The notes beneath the pieces are model-generated. The model was given only the letters and a program-made list of their open reading frames with translations. It did not search any database and had not been told where the DNA came from. A stretch of DNA of 15,585 nt. Origin: Nitrososphaeraceae archaeon. GTDB lineage: Archaea; Thermoproteota; Nitrososphaeria; Nitrososphaerales; Nitrososphaeraceae. Positions 1-7,534 of the stretch are shown one piece after another. Location of the stretch: the NCBI GenBank assembly GCA_025922715.1, contig JAICHH010000026.1, positions 1 to 15,585 of the forward strand, read 5' to 3'. The position numbers were made by a program, and so were the translations under genes. The number at the start of each line of letters is the position of its first letter. The first letter of the stretch is position 1.

Positions 1-2
1 AA

Positions 3-314
3 CATCCTATCTTACATTCAGCACCTAAATGGCAAAGAGGAAAGATGGCTAGAGCAATTGCCTCAAAGGTTGCTATTGCAGCAAGAATAGATCTATTTAG
101 GAATGGCGAAAAGGATTTACATATTTCTGAACAACTGAATACACGAATAGCTGAAATTCAAGAAAAATATAAAGAACCAAGTCTCAGTGAACAAAAGCCT
201 TATAGAAAGGAAATGATGATGATTAATTATAATAGAAATCCAAAAAGACGATTTAATAAATTCAATAAAAAACATGCAAAGAAAAACAAATTTTCTAAAA
301 GAAATAAATACTAA
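3..314 (+). CDS. nop5: Nop5 (Nop56/58 family) C-terminal part, cut by window start
   Basis: The frame is open from the first complete codon at base 3, so this is the 3' end of a gene beginning upstream. The first residues read HPILHSAPKWQRGKMARAIA, followed by SKVAIAARIDLF, which is the conserved end of the Nop domain (the GK-ARA-A-K-AIAARID signature). Nop5 is the scaffold of the archaeal C/D-box ribonucleoprotein; it holds L7Ae-bound guide RNA and recruits fibrillarin for rRNA and tRNA 2'-O-methylation. After the domain come about 60 residues: a charged linker and a strongly basic, Asn-rich tail (RNPKRRF...KKHAKKNKFSKRNKY), typical of archaeal and eukaryotic Nop5/56/58 tails and probably RNA-contacting. 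The ATG at 45 is internal to the conserved motif and should not be taken as the start. The fibrillarin gene follows 80 bases downstream on the same strand, the usual archaeal pairing. Confidence 0.93.
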   Translation, partial: HPILHSAPKWQRGKMARAIASKVAIAARIDLFRNGEKDLHISEQLNTRIAEIQEKYKEPSLSEQKPYRKEMMMINYNRNPKRRFNKFNKKHAKKNKFSKRNKY

Positions 315-351
315 TTTAAGATTTATTTCCTTAGTAAAATTCTATGTGTGT

Positions 352-363
352 TATATTTAAATA
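352..363 (+). promoter_or_regulatory. Possible TATA box upstream of fibrillarin
   Basis: TATATTTAAATA is centred about 37 bases before the fibrillarin ATG. It would predict a leader of roughly 10 bases, so fibrillarin may have its own promoter as well as read-through from nop5. The surrounding DNA is AT-rich, so chance matches are common. Confidence 0.35.
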
Positions 364-394
364 TCAATTAACGAATTATCATTTATGTATCTAG

Positions 395-1159
395 ATGAAA
401 AATATTACCACTGAAGGCGAAGAAATATCCTTAACGTCATCATCAGCTCTATCACCCTCATCATCTATAAGTAAATTTAATAATGACTTTGATGGGTATA
501 GATGGGTCATTTTTAATGGCCAAAAACATTTAGCTACTTTGAATTTAATTAAGGGAAATACAGTGTATGATGAAAAACTAATAACAATCGATAAGGAAGA
601 ATATCGGCTCTGGGATATTTTTAGAAGTAAACTTGCTGCCGCTCTAATCAAGGGTTTGAAAAACCTTCCTATAAAAAACAAAACAAAAATCCTTTATTTA
701 GGTGCATCTACTGGAACTACAGTAAGCCATATTTCTGATATTATAGGTAATTCTGGAGTAATTTTTGCAATAGAATCTTCTATTCGAGTAGCTAGAGAGC
801 TCATAGAAAACGTTGCTTCGAAAAGAGAAAATATTATTCCAATCATAGAAGATGCGAGAAAACCTCTCTCATACTTCTCTACATATGGTGAAGTGGATGT
901 GGTGTATTGTGATATTGCTCAACCTGATCAAACTGAAATAGCAATAGATAATTGTAAAACTTTTCTTAAAGATAATGGGAAAATATTGCTAGTAGTCAAG
1001 ACGCGAAGTATAGATGTTACCCAAGATCCAAGAACAGTCATACTTCAAGAAGCAAAAAAACTAGAAAATAGCGGATTTCATATCGAACAAATTTTAAATC
1101 TTGATCCTTATGATAAAGATCATGGATTGATATATGCAACATACAGTCAAATTAAATAA
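395..1159 (+). CDS. flpA: Fibrillarin-like rRNA/tRNA 2'-O-methyltransferase
   Basis: This is the SAM-dependent methyltransferase of the C/D-box RNP; it methylates ribose 2'-OH at guide-selected positions in rRNA and tRNA. The 254 residues hold an N-terminal beta domain (about 34-70, with LATLNLIKGNTVYDEKLI) and a Rossmann fold with SAM motif YLGASTGTTVSHISDIIG (101-118), the acidic strand end FAIESS (124-129), IIEDAR (150-155), DIAQPDQ (173-179) and VVKTRSID (200-207). D173, K202 and H243 (DHGLIYA) match the catalytic-site residues conserved in the family. About 30 Ser/Thr/Glu-rich residues precede the conserved start, a longer head than in many archaeal fibrillarins; an internal start cannot be excluded, although no Met occurs between residue 1 and the domain. 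It lies 80 bases after nop5 and its stop overlaps the convergent RNase HII gene by 8 bases. Confidence 0.96.
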   Translation: MKNITTEGEEISLTSSSALSPSSSISKFNNDFDGYRWVIFNGQKHLATLNLIKGNTVYDEKLITIDKEEYRLWDIFRSKLAAALIKGLKNLPIKNKTKILYLGASTGTTVSHISDIIGNSGVIFAIESSIRVARELIENVASKRENIIPIIEDARKPLSYFSTYGEVDVVYCDIAQPDQTEIAIDNCKTFLKDNGKILLVVKTRSIDVTQDPRTVILQEAKKLENSGFHIEQILNLDPYDKDHGLIYATYSQIK

Positions 1160-1853
1160 AATCATAAAGCTTACTTTGTTTGCATGTTATTTCTCTTATA
1201 GGTCTCCATGATTTTCTTACAAAATCTGGAAATTCTTTGTATTCTTTGATCCAAGTATTTATAAAATACATGGTCTTTTTATCCGATGGATAACCACTTC
1301 CAATATTTTGAAAATTTTCTTCCAACATTTGGATTTCTCGATCTCTTATTACTTTTGCAATTATTGAAGCTGCGGATACAGCAGGGTTTATTCTGTCTGC
1401 TTTATGCATGGCAATGATACTGGTATTATTTTTTACATCTAAATTTGACTTAAGGTAATTTGTATATCTATTGATATTTACATCACATGAATCTACATAC
1501 GCAATATCTGCTGCTAGATGTTTAATGATTGCTGACATTATTCCTCCTTCTAATTTATTTAATTTTCTTTGATATACATTTTCATCTATAGTCTTACAAT
1601 CAACCTTGTATATACATACGAATTCTGAAATATCTAATATTTTATAAAATAAAAAATTCCTTTTTTTTCTGGTTAAAGCTTTTGAGTCTCTTACTCCTAT
1701 TCCCTCCAATGTTTTGATATTCCTATTTTTAATACTTATACCAGCAATTATAAGAGGACCTATGACTGATCCTCTTCCCGCTTCATCAATCCCGCATATT
1801 AACAAATTATATTTCTCCTTAATTGAATCTCTTACATTAAAATTTCTATACAA
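1152..1853 (-). CDS. rnhB: Ribonuclease HII
   Basis: This endonuclease cuts the RNA strand of RNA/DNA hybrids and 5' of single ribonucleotides in DNA, serving replication and genome maintenance. The family motifs are all present: CGIDEAGRGSVIGPL (20-34), VRDSKALTRKKR (54-65), YVDS (119-122) and HKADRINPAVSAASIIAK (150-167). The acidic site is D23, E24, D121 and D153. The residue after GRG is Ser where Pro is usual. The start is uncertain. The first possible codon is a TTG at 1853-1851, just after an in-frame stop. A second TTG at 1805-1803 lies directly before ICGIDEAG, where archaeal family members usually begin, and is preceded by AAGGAG (1820-1815) at nine bases, giving 217 residues. I favour the second start but give the longer extent. 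It is convergent with fibrillarin and divergent from trm1. Confidence 0.95.
   Translation of the reverse strand: MYRNFNVRDSIKEKYNLLICGIDEAGRGSVIGPLIIAGISIKNRNIKTLEGIGVRDSKALTRKKRNFLFYKILDISEFVCIYKVDCKTIDENVYQRKLNKLEGGIMSAIIKHLAADIAYVDSCDVNINRYTNYLKSNLDVKNNTSIIAMHKADRINPAVSAASIIAKVIRDREIQMLEENFQNIGSGYPSDKKTMYFINTWIKEYKEFPDFVRKSWRPIREITCKQSKLYDFI
1815..1820 (-). promoter_or_regulatory. Shine-Dalgarno-like site deciding the RNase HII start
   Basis: On the minus strand AAGGAG stands nine bases before a TTG at 1805 that opens the conserved MLICGIDEAG segment. AGGAG is complementary to the archaeal 16S 3' end. This supports the shorter 217-residue protein over the start at 1853. Confidence 0.45.
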
Positions 1854-1879
1854 AGGTTAAACCAAAGATTAGTAATTAT

Positions 1880-3094
1880 ATGATAGATAAATTCTATGAT
1901 TTTATTAAAACTATGGATAATTTTATACAGATCACTGAAGGTCTAACAAAATTACTTGTTCCGAAAAATTCACTTGAAGAAAAGGTTCCACAACATTCTC
2001 CTGCTTTTTTTAATCCTCTTGCAAGGTTAAATAGAGATTTGTCAATTTATATTTATAATATTTTTTTAGATGAATATAACAACAATAAAAATAATCAAAT
2101 CACCTTTGCTGATGCATTTGGAGGAATTGGACCTAGAGGACTCCGAGTAGCAGTGGAAGTACCAAAAATTTCTAAAATTTACATAAATGATATTAATGAA
2201 CTAGCCATAACAGCTGCAAAAGAATCAGCACTACTAAATAATGTCACTGAAAAATGTATTTTTTCAGTAAATGAGGTATGTAAATTCCTTATTTCTAGGC
2301 CAACAGAAAGAAACAAAAGATTTACAATAGTAGATTTGGATCCATTTGGAAGCCCCGCACCTTTTATTGAATGTGTTCTCAGATCTGTTGAAGATGATGG
2401 ATTAATTTCTATTACGGCAACTGATACTGCAGTTTTAAGTGGAATATATCAAAATGTATGCCTAAGAAAATATTTTGGTTTATCTATTAACAATACCTAT
2501 TCAAATGAAGTTGCTACACGCTTAATAATATCTTCGACAGCATTAATTGCTGCAAGATTGGGAATATATTTATCTCCTATCTTTGCTCACGCGAATAGAC
2601 ATTATTTTCGTGTATTTCTTAAAGCATCGATAAGTAATTCTATGGCTAACATGGTTTTTGATAACCTAGGTTACATAAAACATTGTTTTAAATGTGGTGA
2701 AAGAAATTTCTCCCATATATATTCAAAAGATTTATGTCCAATATGTAGTACTAAATTTCACGTCGCAGGTCAGCTTTGGACAGGAAAATTATTTGATAAA
2801 CGTATTATTTCAAACTTATTAAAAAAACATTTTTCAGGTAGTTTTAATAATGATAAAAAAAATCATCAAATAAAACAAATATTTGATATTAGTATAGAGG
2901 AACTAGATGATATCCCCTATTATTTTTCAGTAGATGAAATAGGTTCTATGCTCAAAACTAGTCCAAAAAAATTAAGTCAAATTATTGAGGAGATTATTTG
3001 TTCAGGATATCGTGCGTCAAGGACAATTTTTCGTCCTACTGGCTTGAAAACCACTGCTTCACTGTCTGATATTTTATATATACTAAAAAATTAG
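1880..3094 (+). CDS. trm1: tRNA (guanine26-N2)-dimethyltransferase Trm1
   Basis: This enzyme uses two SAM molecules to form N2,N2-dimethylguanosine at tRNA position 26, which stabilises the hinge between the D and anticodon stems. In 404 residues, near the family norm, one sees the N-terminal ITEGLTKLLVP and FFNPLARLNRDLS segments, motif I FADAFGGIGPRGLR (76-89), YINDIN (101-106), the family signature VDLDPFGSPAPF (151-162), and SITATDTAVLSG (177-188). A zinc-binding region has C269-x2-C272 and C286-x2-C289 within CFKCGERNF and LCPICS, followed by AGQLWTGKLFD, all typical of archaeal Trm1. The ATG at 1880 gives about 11 residues more than the family core; Met12 is an alternative. The gene diverges from RNase HII and is not obviously co-transcribed with the ABC ATPase 300 bases downstream. 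Confidence 0.96.
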   Translation: MIDKFYDFIKTMDNFIQITEGLTKLLVPKNSLEEKVPQHSPAFFNPLARLNRDLSIYIYNIFLDEYNNNKNNQITFADAFGGIGPRGLRVAVEVPKISKIYINDINELAITAAKESALLNNVTEKCIFSVNEVCKFLISRPTERNKRFTIVDLDPFGSPAPFIECVLRSVEDDGLISITATDTAVLSGIYQNVCLRKYFGLSINNTYSNEVATRLIISSTALIAARLGIYLSPIFAHANRHYFRVFLKASISNSMANMVFDNLGYIKHCFKCGERNFSHIYSKDLCPICSTKFHVAGQLWTGKLFDKRIISNLLKKHFSGSFNNDKKNHQIKQIFDISIEELDDIPYYFSVDEIGSMLKTSPKKLSQIIEEIICSGYRASRTIFRPTGLKTTASLSDILYILKN

Positions 3095-3401
3095 AGAATG
3101 AAGTAACTAAATAAATAAAACTCTAATGCGATTATTTATATTTGCATTTTATATAGATAATTTTAAAATTGAAGGAGATTAAACCAATTTTTAATGAGGT
3201 AAAGCGATTAATAATATATATATTTAATAAGTATACTTGGATAGATAATACCAATGACAATAAATTTTACCTAAAATTTAAGTTTAAAACTCTTTTAAAA
3301 AAATGTTTACTTATACCTTCTTTACAACTTTGTCTACGGTAATTTTAATTTTGTTCTTTCGGAGTTTTAAGATTGGTCTATAATAGGTGTGGTGTATTTT
3401 A
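3095..3401. other. AT-rich intergenic stretch with no recognised gene
   Basis: I see no RNA gene and no open frame beyond about 20 codons on the plus strand here (for example the short ATG frame at 3126 ends after 18 codons). The final 25 bases hold the likely promoter of the ABC ATPase. Confidence 0.6.
3377..3386 (+). promoter_or_regulatory. TATA-like element of the ABC ATPase
   Basis: TCTATAATAG is centred about 21 bases before the GTG at 3402. An AGGTG (3385-3389) follows 12 bases before that GTG. This arrangement fits a start at 3402 and not one at 3387, which would lie too close to the TATA element. Confidence 0.4.
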
Positions 3402-4196
3402 GTGGTTAAATTAGAAATAAAAGACGTAACAAAATCATTCTATAGAAATGAGGGAAAACAATCAACTCTAATAAATGCCATTGAAAATATTAATTTGGCA
3501 GTAAATAATGGTGAATTCGTTTGTCTTGTGGGCCCTTCTGGTTGTGGAAAGTCTACACTTCTCAATATCTTAGCAGGATTGGATAATCCAACGAAAGGAC
3601 AAGTTGTATTAAATGGTAGGCCAATTACTGGAACTGGCCCAGATAGAATAATGGTTTTTCAGGAAAATGCTCTGTTTCCTTGGATGAAAGTAATAGATAA
3701 TGTAGAATTTGGATTAAAAATAGCTAAAGTTGAAAAACTAAAAAGAAGAGAAATAGCAATGCAATACCTTGATATGATGCAATTAAAAAAATTTGCAGAA
3801 GCGTATGTATATCAACTTTCTGGAGGTATGAAACAAAGAGTCTCTATAGCAAGAGCATTAGTTTTGGATCCAGAGGTATTACTTATGGATGAACCATTTG
3901 CTGCCCTGGATTCTCAAACACGTGATTTATTATTAGTTGAATTACAATTAATTTGGGCTAAAACAAATAAAACGATTATTTTTGTTACACATAATATTAT
4001 AGAATCTGTGTGTCTTGGTGATAGAGTAGTAGTATTTACTAATAGACCAGGTAAAATAAAAAAAGATATAAAAATAGACTATAGACGACCTAGGCTAACA
4101 GAAGATGATAACCTCAAAGACTTTCAAAGACAAGTTCTTTATGAATTAAAATCAGAGATGGTTCATTCAAGAAAAGAAAAGACGGATTTATTTTAA
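3402..4196 (+). CDS. ABC transporter ATPase, NitT/TauT (SsuB/TauB/NrtD) type
   Basis: This is the nucleotide-binding subunit of an ABC importer of the nitrate/sulfonate/taurine/pyrimidine-precursor class. Motifs, numbered from the GTG at 3402, are Walker A GPSGCGKST (44-52), the Q-loop in MVFQENALFPW (84-94), signature LSGGMKQR (139-146), Walker B LLMDEPFAALD (160-170) and the H-loop in FVTHNI. The Q-loop wording FQENALFPW and the tail VFTNRPGKI are characteristic of the SsuB/TauB group. I chose GTG 3402 because VKLEIKDVTKSF is where family members begin and a TATA-like element fits it; a GTG at 3387 would add five residues. No permease or substrate-binding protein is adjacent, so the substrate is unknown. 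The stop overlaps the convergent MTHFR-like gene by 9 bases. Confidence 0.92.
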   Translation: MVKLEIKDVTKSFYRNEGKQSTLINAIENINLAVNNGEFVCLVGPSGCGKSTLLNILAGLDNPTKGQVVLNGRPITGTGPDRIMVFQENALFPWMKVIDNVEFGLKIAKVEKLKRREIAMQYLDMMQLKKFAEAYVYQLSGGMKQRVSIARALVLDPEVLLMDEPFAALDSQTRDLLLVELQLIWAKTNKTIIFVTHNIIESVCLGDRVVVFTNRPGKIKKDIKIDYRRPRLTEDDNLKDFQRQVLYELKSEMVHSRKEKTDLF

Positions 4197-4946
4197 CTCT
4201 TTTAATATTTCTGTTGCCAATGCGAAATGATTGGGAGATGTTATTAAAACTTCATCTGCAACCTTACCAGAATTTTTAATAAATTCTATAGGTTCTTTTT
4301 CATATTCTTTCCAATTCAAACCTATTAACTCAGCTGATCTTTTGTTCTTTTCTGAAGGTACCATTATACATGCAATTACCTTAATATCAAAAGGTCTAAT
4401 TTGATCTATTATATTTTCTAAATCTTCTAATGATTCCATAGATTGAGTTACAAATGCATTAGGTTTTGCACCAATTTTTCCTTTGATAGTATGAATGTTT
4501 CGTATTTTATTTGGAATAGATAAATTTAATTTTATTGATTTGTTGAACTCTTGAGCGTTAAACTGATTAACGACTTTACTAGGTTTTAATAATTCTTGAC
4601 TCAAATCATTTTTGGGTTGATCTCCCAGTATAATGAGTAAACTTTCAAGATTTAGTAAAATAGAATCAGAAATGGTTTGATACATAGATGTCAAATTTCT
4701 ATCTCTTGTTCTTACACTACATGAAATTTTCATTTTAGCATTATTTTTTTTTATTATGCTTGCCATGGTTATACTTGATAATCTAGGAACTCCTAATACT
4801 GAATCAGTAAAATGAAGACAATTGATATATTTATCAAGTATCATTACCTTATTTTTTACAATTTCTATATCACTTAAAAGATTTGAATAACTAAAATAAT
4901 CATTAGGTAATATTTTAGGTGGGTTTAACTCATAATTAATTATCAA
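4188..4946 (-). CDS. Methylenetetrahydrofolate reductase-like protein
   Basis: This is a member of the FAD-linked MTHFR (MetF) TIM-barrel family, which reduces 5,10-methylene-tetrahydrofolate (or the archaeal pterin equivalent) to the 5-methyl form for methionine synthesis and one-carbon flow. Recognisable segments are YELNPPK (5-11; E6 falls at the catalytic Glu), TDSVLGVPRLSS (47-58), VRTRDRN (78-84), ILGDQP (106-111; D109 at the FAD/folate Asp) and GAKPNAFVTQ (159-168). At 252 residues it is shorter than the roughly 290 of bacterial MetF. The start must be TTG: a stop codon lies immediately upstream, and no other start precedes the PPK motif. It is convergent and overlapping with the ABC ATPase, and divergent from the Nudix gene across 213 bases. 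The electron donor and pterin are not readable from sequence. Confidence 0.85.
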   Translation of the reverse strand: MIINYELNPPKILPNDYFSYSNLLSDIEIVKNKVMILDKYINCLHFTDSVLGVPRLSSITMASIIKKNNAKMKISCSVRTRDRNLTSMYQTISDSILLNLESLLIILGDQPKNDLSQELLKPSKVVNQFNAQEFNKSIKLNLSIPNKIRNIHTIKGKIGAKPNAFVTQSMESLEDLENIIDQIRPFDIKVIACIMVPSEKNKRSAELIGLNWKEYEKEPIEFIKNSGKVADEVLITSPNHFALATEILKELK

Positions 4947-5128
4947 TTAGTATTCACTTAATTTTTCTCTAATGGAATATAAAATATAATTGGTTTATTT
5001 ACAGTATAATAAAAATTGTTATACATAATCTTTCTAATTGTTTTTTCATTTTGCTCATTTTTTTAATTGTTTATCAATTCTAGTGTGCCTACTTAAATTC
5101 ACCTTTTAATTATTATTAAATCTATAAT

Positions 5129-5138
5129 TTTAAAATAT
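5129..5138 (+). promoter_or_regulatory. TATA-like element of the Nudix gene
   Basis: TTTAAAATAT is centred 27 bases before the TTG at 5160, the spacing expected for a leaderless archaeal transcript. This supports the TTG as the real start. Confidence 0.45.
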
Positions 5139-5159
5139 TCCTGCAGCTAATTTATATTA

Positions 5160-5729
5160 TTGGATATCGATAAAAACCAATTCAAAGAAAAGATTATTCC
5201 TAGACTTTCATCTAAAATCGATGTCGATGTCCGATTATTAAAATCATCTGGATATACTCTTTCTTCTGTTCTTATAATTATTCACTTTACAAATTTTAAA
5301 CCAAAAATTATCTTGACAAAAAGAAGTTCTCTGTTGAAGTATCACAAAAATGAAATTTCATTTCCAGGAGGAACATTCAAAGAAACAGATTCATCATTAT
5401 TAAATACAGCATTAAGGGAAACAAAAGAGGAAATAGGTCTAAATTTTCATCCAAATGAAATCTTGGGAAGTTTTCATACAGTCAGAACACTAACTTCGAA
5501 TTTTGCAATAATTCCATTTGTTACTTTTCAGGATAGTATTAGAAAGACTAAAATATTAATTGATGAAGTCTCTGAAATATTGGACATTCCTGTATTTGAT
5601 TTATTTAAGGGTCTTAATAATTTTACTTATAAAAATTTTAGTGATTCCTACACATTTAGATACAATAGTGAAATAATTTGGGGGGCTACAGCAAGAATTT
5701 TAAAACAAATACGAGATTGTTTTTATTGA
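5160..5729 (+). CDS. Nudix hydrolase, NudL-type probable CoA pyrophosphatase
   Basis: It probably splits coenzyme A or acyl-CoA into (acyl-)phosphopantetheine and 3',5'-ADP, a CoA turnover or house-cleaning role. The family-specific segment before the Nudix box is clear: LTKRSSLLKYHKNEISFPGG (52-71) matches the UPF0035 pattern LTKRS-x2-LR-x-H-x-GQVSFPGG. The box continues GTFKETD...TALRETKEEIGL to residue 94, with the metal-binding REtKEE at 86-91. Length (189 residues) is usual for NudL. The only usable start is TTG at 5160; an in-frame stop lies four codons upstream and no ATG or GTG occurs before the conserved domain. It stands alone; the downstream gap carries a small membrane ORF. CoA as substrate is inferred from the motif and not proven; another dinucleoside-diphosphate substrate is possible. 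Confidence 0.88.
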   Translation: MDIDKNQFKEKIIPRLSSKIDVDVRLLKSSGYTLSSVLIIIHFTNFKPKIILTKRSSLLKYHKNEISFPGGTFKETDSSLLNTALRETKEEIGLNFHPNEILGSFHTVRTLTSNFAIIPFVTFQDSIRKTKILIDEVSEILDIPVFDLFKGLNNFTYKNFSDSYTFRYNSEIIWGATARILKQIRDCFY

Positions 5730-5879
5730 TATTATTTAATAGAATTTACTTTTAGTTCAATTTTTTGATTATATCCACATCTATTAAGAACTATAAAGAC
5801 AAAAGGTGAAGTTTTTTTTTGCAACTAATTAATAATAATGACTATCAACTGATAATAAATTAAATTAAGTAACAATAAC

Positions 5880-5999
5880 ATGAATTCAGAATTTGATTCA
5901 ATAATTGAAATTCTAAATTCTGTTGATTTTCCTATCCTTCTAGGAATTTTTAGCTTTATATCTGCAGTAATAATTTGGGGGATAATAAAAAACCATTAA
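5880..5999 (+). CDS. Candidate 39-residue single-span membrane protein
   Basis: This short ATG frame encodes an acidic head (MNSEFDSIIEILNSVDF), one continuous hydrophobic stretch of about 18 residues (PILLGIFSFISAVIIWG, residues 18-34) and a short basic end (IIKNH), then TAA. The acidic-outside, basic-inside arrangement and the length of the hydrophobic segment are what a single-pass membrane microprotein would show. A TATA-like ATAATAAATT lies about 24 bases before the ATG, fitting a leaderless message. I do not recognise the family. It stands between the Nudix gene and ubiD, 80 bases before the latter, on the same strand. It could be a chance frame in AT-rich DNA; conservation in related genomes would decide. 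Confidence 0.42.
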   Translation: MNSEFDSIIEILNSVDFPILLGIFSFISAVIIWGIIKNH

Positions 6000-6043
6000 A
6001 CCATGTTCAAATCCACTAATTCCTTTTTTAAGTGAAAGAGCTG

Positions 6044-6062
6044 TTTTTATAACTCTATAAAC
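6044..6062 (+). promoter_or_regulatory. TATA-like element(s) of ubiD
   Basis: TTTTTATAAC (6044-6053) and CTATAAAC (6055-6062) lie 31 and 22 bases before the ATG at 6080. Either would give a leaderless or nearly leaderless transcript; no Shine-Dalgarno is visible before the ATG. Confidence 0.4.
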
Positions 6063-6079
6063 TAGTTAATTATTGATTT

Positions 6080-7534
6080 ATGGCTTTTGATAGTTTATCT
6101 GAATATATTGATACACTTGAATCTGTTGGCAAATTACATCGTGTGAAAACAGAAGTAGATACAAATCTTGAGATAGCTGAGATTATGAGGCGTATGATGT
6201 ATTCAGGTGACTCACCTGCTATACTTTTTGAAAATGTAAAAGGATATGATATTCCTGTATTAGGTAATGCATTTGGAACTATGGATTTATTAAAAATTGC
6301 TCTGAATCTCTCAGATTTTAGAGAAATTGGTAAAAGAATTACAGATTTAACAAAATTGAAAATACCTTCTAACTTGTTTGATAAATTAAAGATGCTTCCT
6401 AGATTATCTGAATTAGGAGACTATGCTCCAAAGTATGTTGAATCTGGTGCTGTAACAGAAAGAATTGAAACCGAAAAGGCTGATCTTAACTCACTACCAA
6501 TTCTAAAATCGTTTCCAAATGATGCAGGGAAATTTATTACCTTTGGATTAACTATTACCAAACATCCAGAAACTGGAATTAGAAATATCGGTGTTTATAG
6601 AATTCAAATCGTAAATGACCAAAAGGCAATAATGCATTGGCAGACACATAAACGAGGAGCTCAACACTATGAAATAATGAAGGAGTCTAGCAAATCTATT
6701 GAAACAGCAATAGTAATCGGAACGGACCCATCAACTATTTTTAGTGGAATAGCTCCTGTTCCTGAAGGAATGGATAAATTTTTCTTTTCTGGGATCGTTA
6801 GAAAAAAGGGTGTAAAATTAGTAAAATGCAAAACAGTTGATTTAGAAATCCCTGCTAACTCAGAGATTGTTTTAGAAGGATATGTTGACCCTAATGAAAT
6901 GAGAATAGAAGGACCATTTGGAGATCACACTGGATTTTATACACCTCCTGAACCCTATCCAACATTCAATTTGACATGTTTGATGAGAAGAAAAAATCCA
7001 ATTTATCTGACAACCGTTGTCGGGAAACCAATTTTAGAAGATGCATACATAGGTAAAGTTATTGAACAATCATTTCTTCCTCTTATTCAAATGTTTCAAC
7101 CTGAGGTCATTGATTTTTCTATGCCTGCTTCAGGTTGGTTCCAGGGATTGGCTATAATATCTATCAGAAAACGATATCCTGGACAGGCTAAAAAAGTAAT
7201 GATGGGATTATGGGGGATGGGTCAACTATCATTAACAAAAATTTTTGTTGTAGTTGATCATGATATTGATGTACACAATATAAATGAAGTAATCTGGGCA
7301 ATTACTACAAAATCTGATCCTAAAAGAGATATAATTATAATTGATAATACTCCTACTGATACGCTTGATCCTGCATCTCCACTTTTAAATCTTGGTTCAA
7401 AAATGGGAATAGACGCAACTACTAAAACTGCCGAGGAAGGATTTAAGCGAGAAATTCAAAAACCAGCAGCAGTTGACAATGATACCAAAAATTTAGTTGA
7501 TAAAAAATGGACCAATTATGGATTCTCAAATTAA
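6080..7534 (+). CDS. UbiD-family prenyl-FMN-dependent decarboxylase
   Basis: UbiD proteins decarboxylate unsaturated or aromatic acids with prenylated FMN supplied by UbiX. The 484-residue length is typical. The segments RNIGVYRIQI (168-177), MHWQTHKRGAQHY (185-197), APVPEGMDKF (225-234), EIVLEGYVDP (262-271) and EGPFGDHTGFYTPPEPYP (277-294) follow the family throughout. R174, E277 and D282 fall at the Arg-Glu-Glu/Asp catalytic positions, N169 and E230 near the metal ligands, so the enzyme looks active. In archaea UbiD homologues act either as anhydromevalonate-phosphate decarboxylase in the variant mevalonate route or in quinone synthesis; context (no quinone or isoprenoid neighbours, no ubiX here) does not choose, and I lean towards the former because it is widespread in archaea. 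ATG 6080 starts exactly at the family N-terminus. Confidence 0.93.
   Translation: MAFDSLSEYIDTLESVGKLHRVKTEVDTNLEIAEIMRRMMYSGDSPAILFENVKGYDIPVLGNAFGTMDLLKIALNLSDFREIGKRITDLTKLKIPSNLFDKLKMLPRLSELGDYAPKYVESGAVTERIETEKADLNSLPILKSFPNDAGKFITFGLTITKHPETGIRNIGVYRIQIVNDQKAIMHWQTHKRGAQHYEIMKESSKSIETAIVIGTDPSTIFSGIAPVPEGMDKFFFSGIVRKKGVKLVKCKTVDLEIPANSEIVLEGYVDPNEMRIEGPFGDHTGFYTPPEPYPTFNLTCLMRRKNPIYLTTVVGKPILEDAYIGKVIEQSFLPLIQMFQPEVIDFSMPASGWFQGLAIISIRKRYPGQAKKVMMGLWGMGQLSLTKIFVVVDHDIDVHNINEVIWAITTKSDPKRDIIIIDNTPTDTLDPASPLLNLGSKMGIDATTKTAEEGFKREIQKPAAVDNDTKNLVDKKWTNYGFSN

Larger units (their letters stand above)
5730..6079. other. Intergenic stretch between Nudix and ubiD
   Basis: It contains a T9 run at 5812-5820 that could help end transcription of the Nudix gene, the candidate small membrane ORF at 5880-5999, and the ubiD promoter near its right end. 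No tRNA or other RNA gene was recognised. Confidence 0.5.

Noticed and set aside
391..681. Open frame of 96 codons on the minus strand inside fibrillarin
   Set aside because: Antisense shadow of a gene with unmistakable family motifs; no recognisable content of its own.
6004..6014. GTTCAAATCC, resembling a tRNA T-loop
   Set aside because: The flanking bases do not pair as a T-stem, and no acceptor, D or anticodon arm fits upstream.
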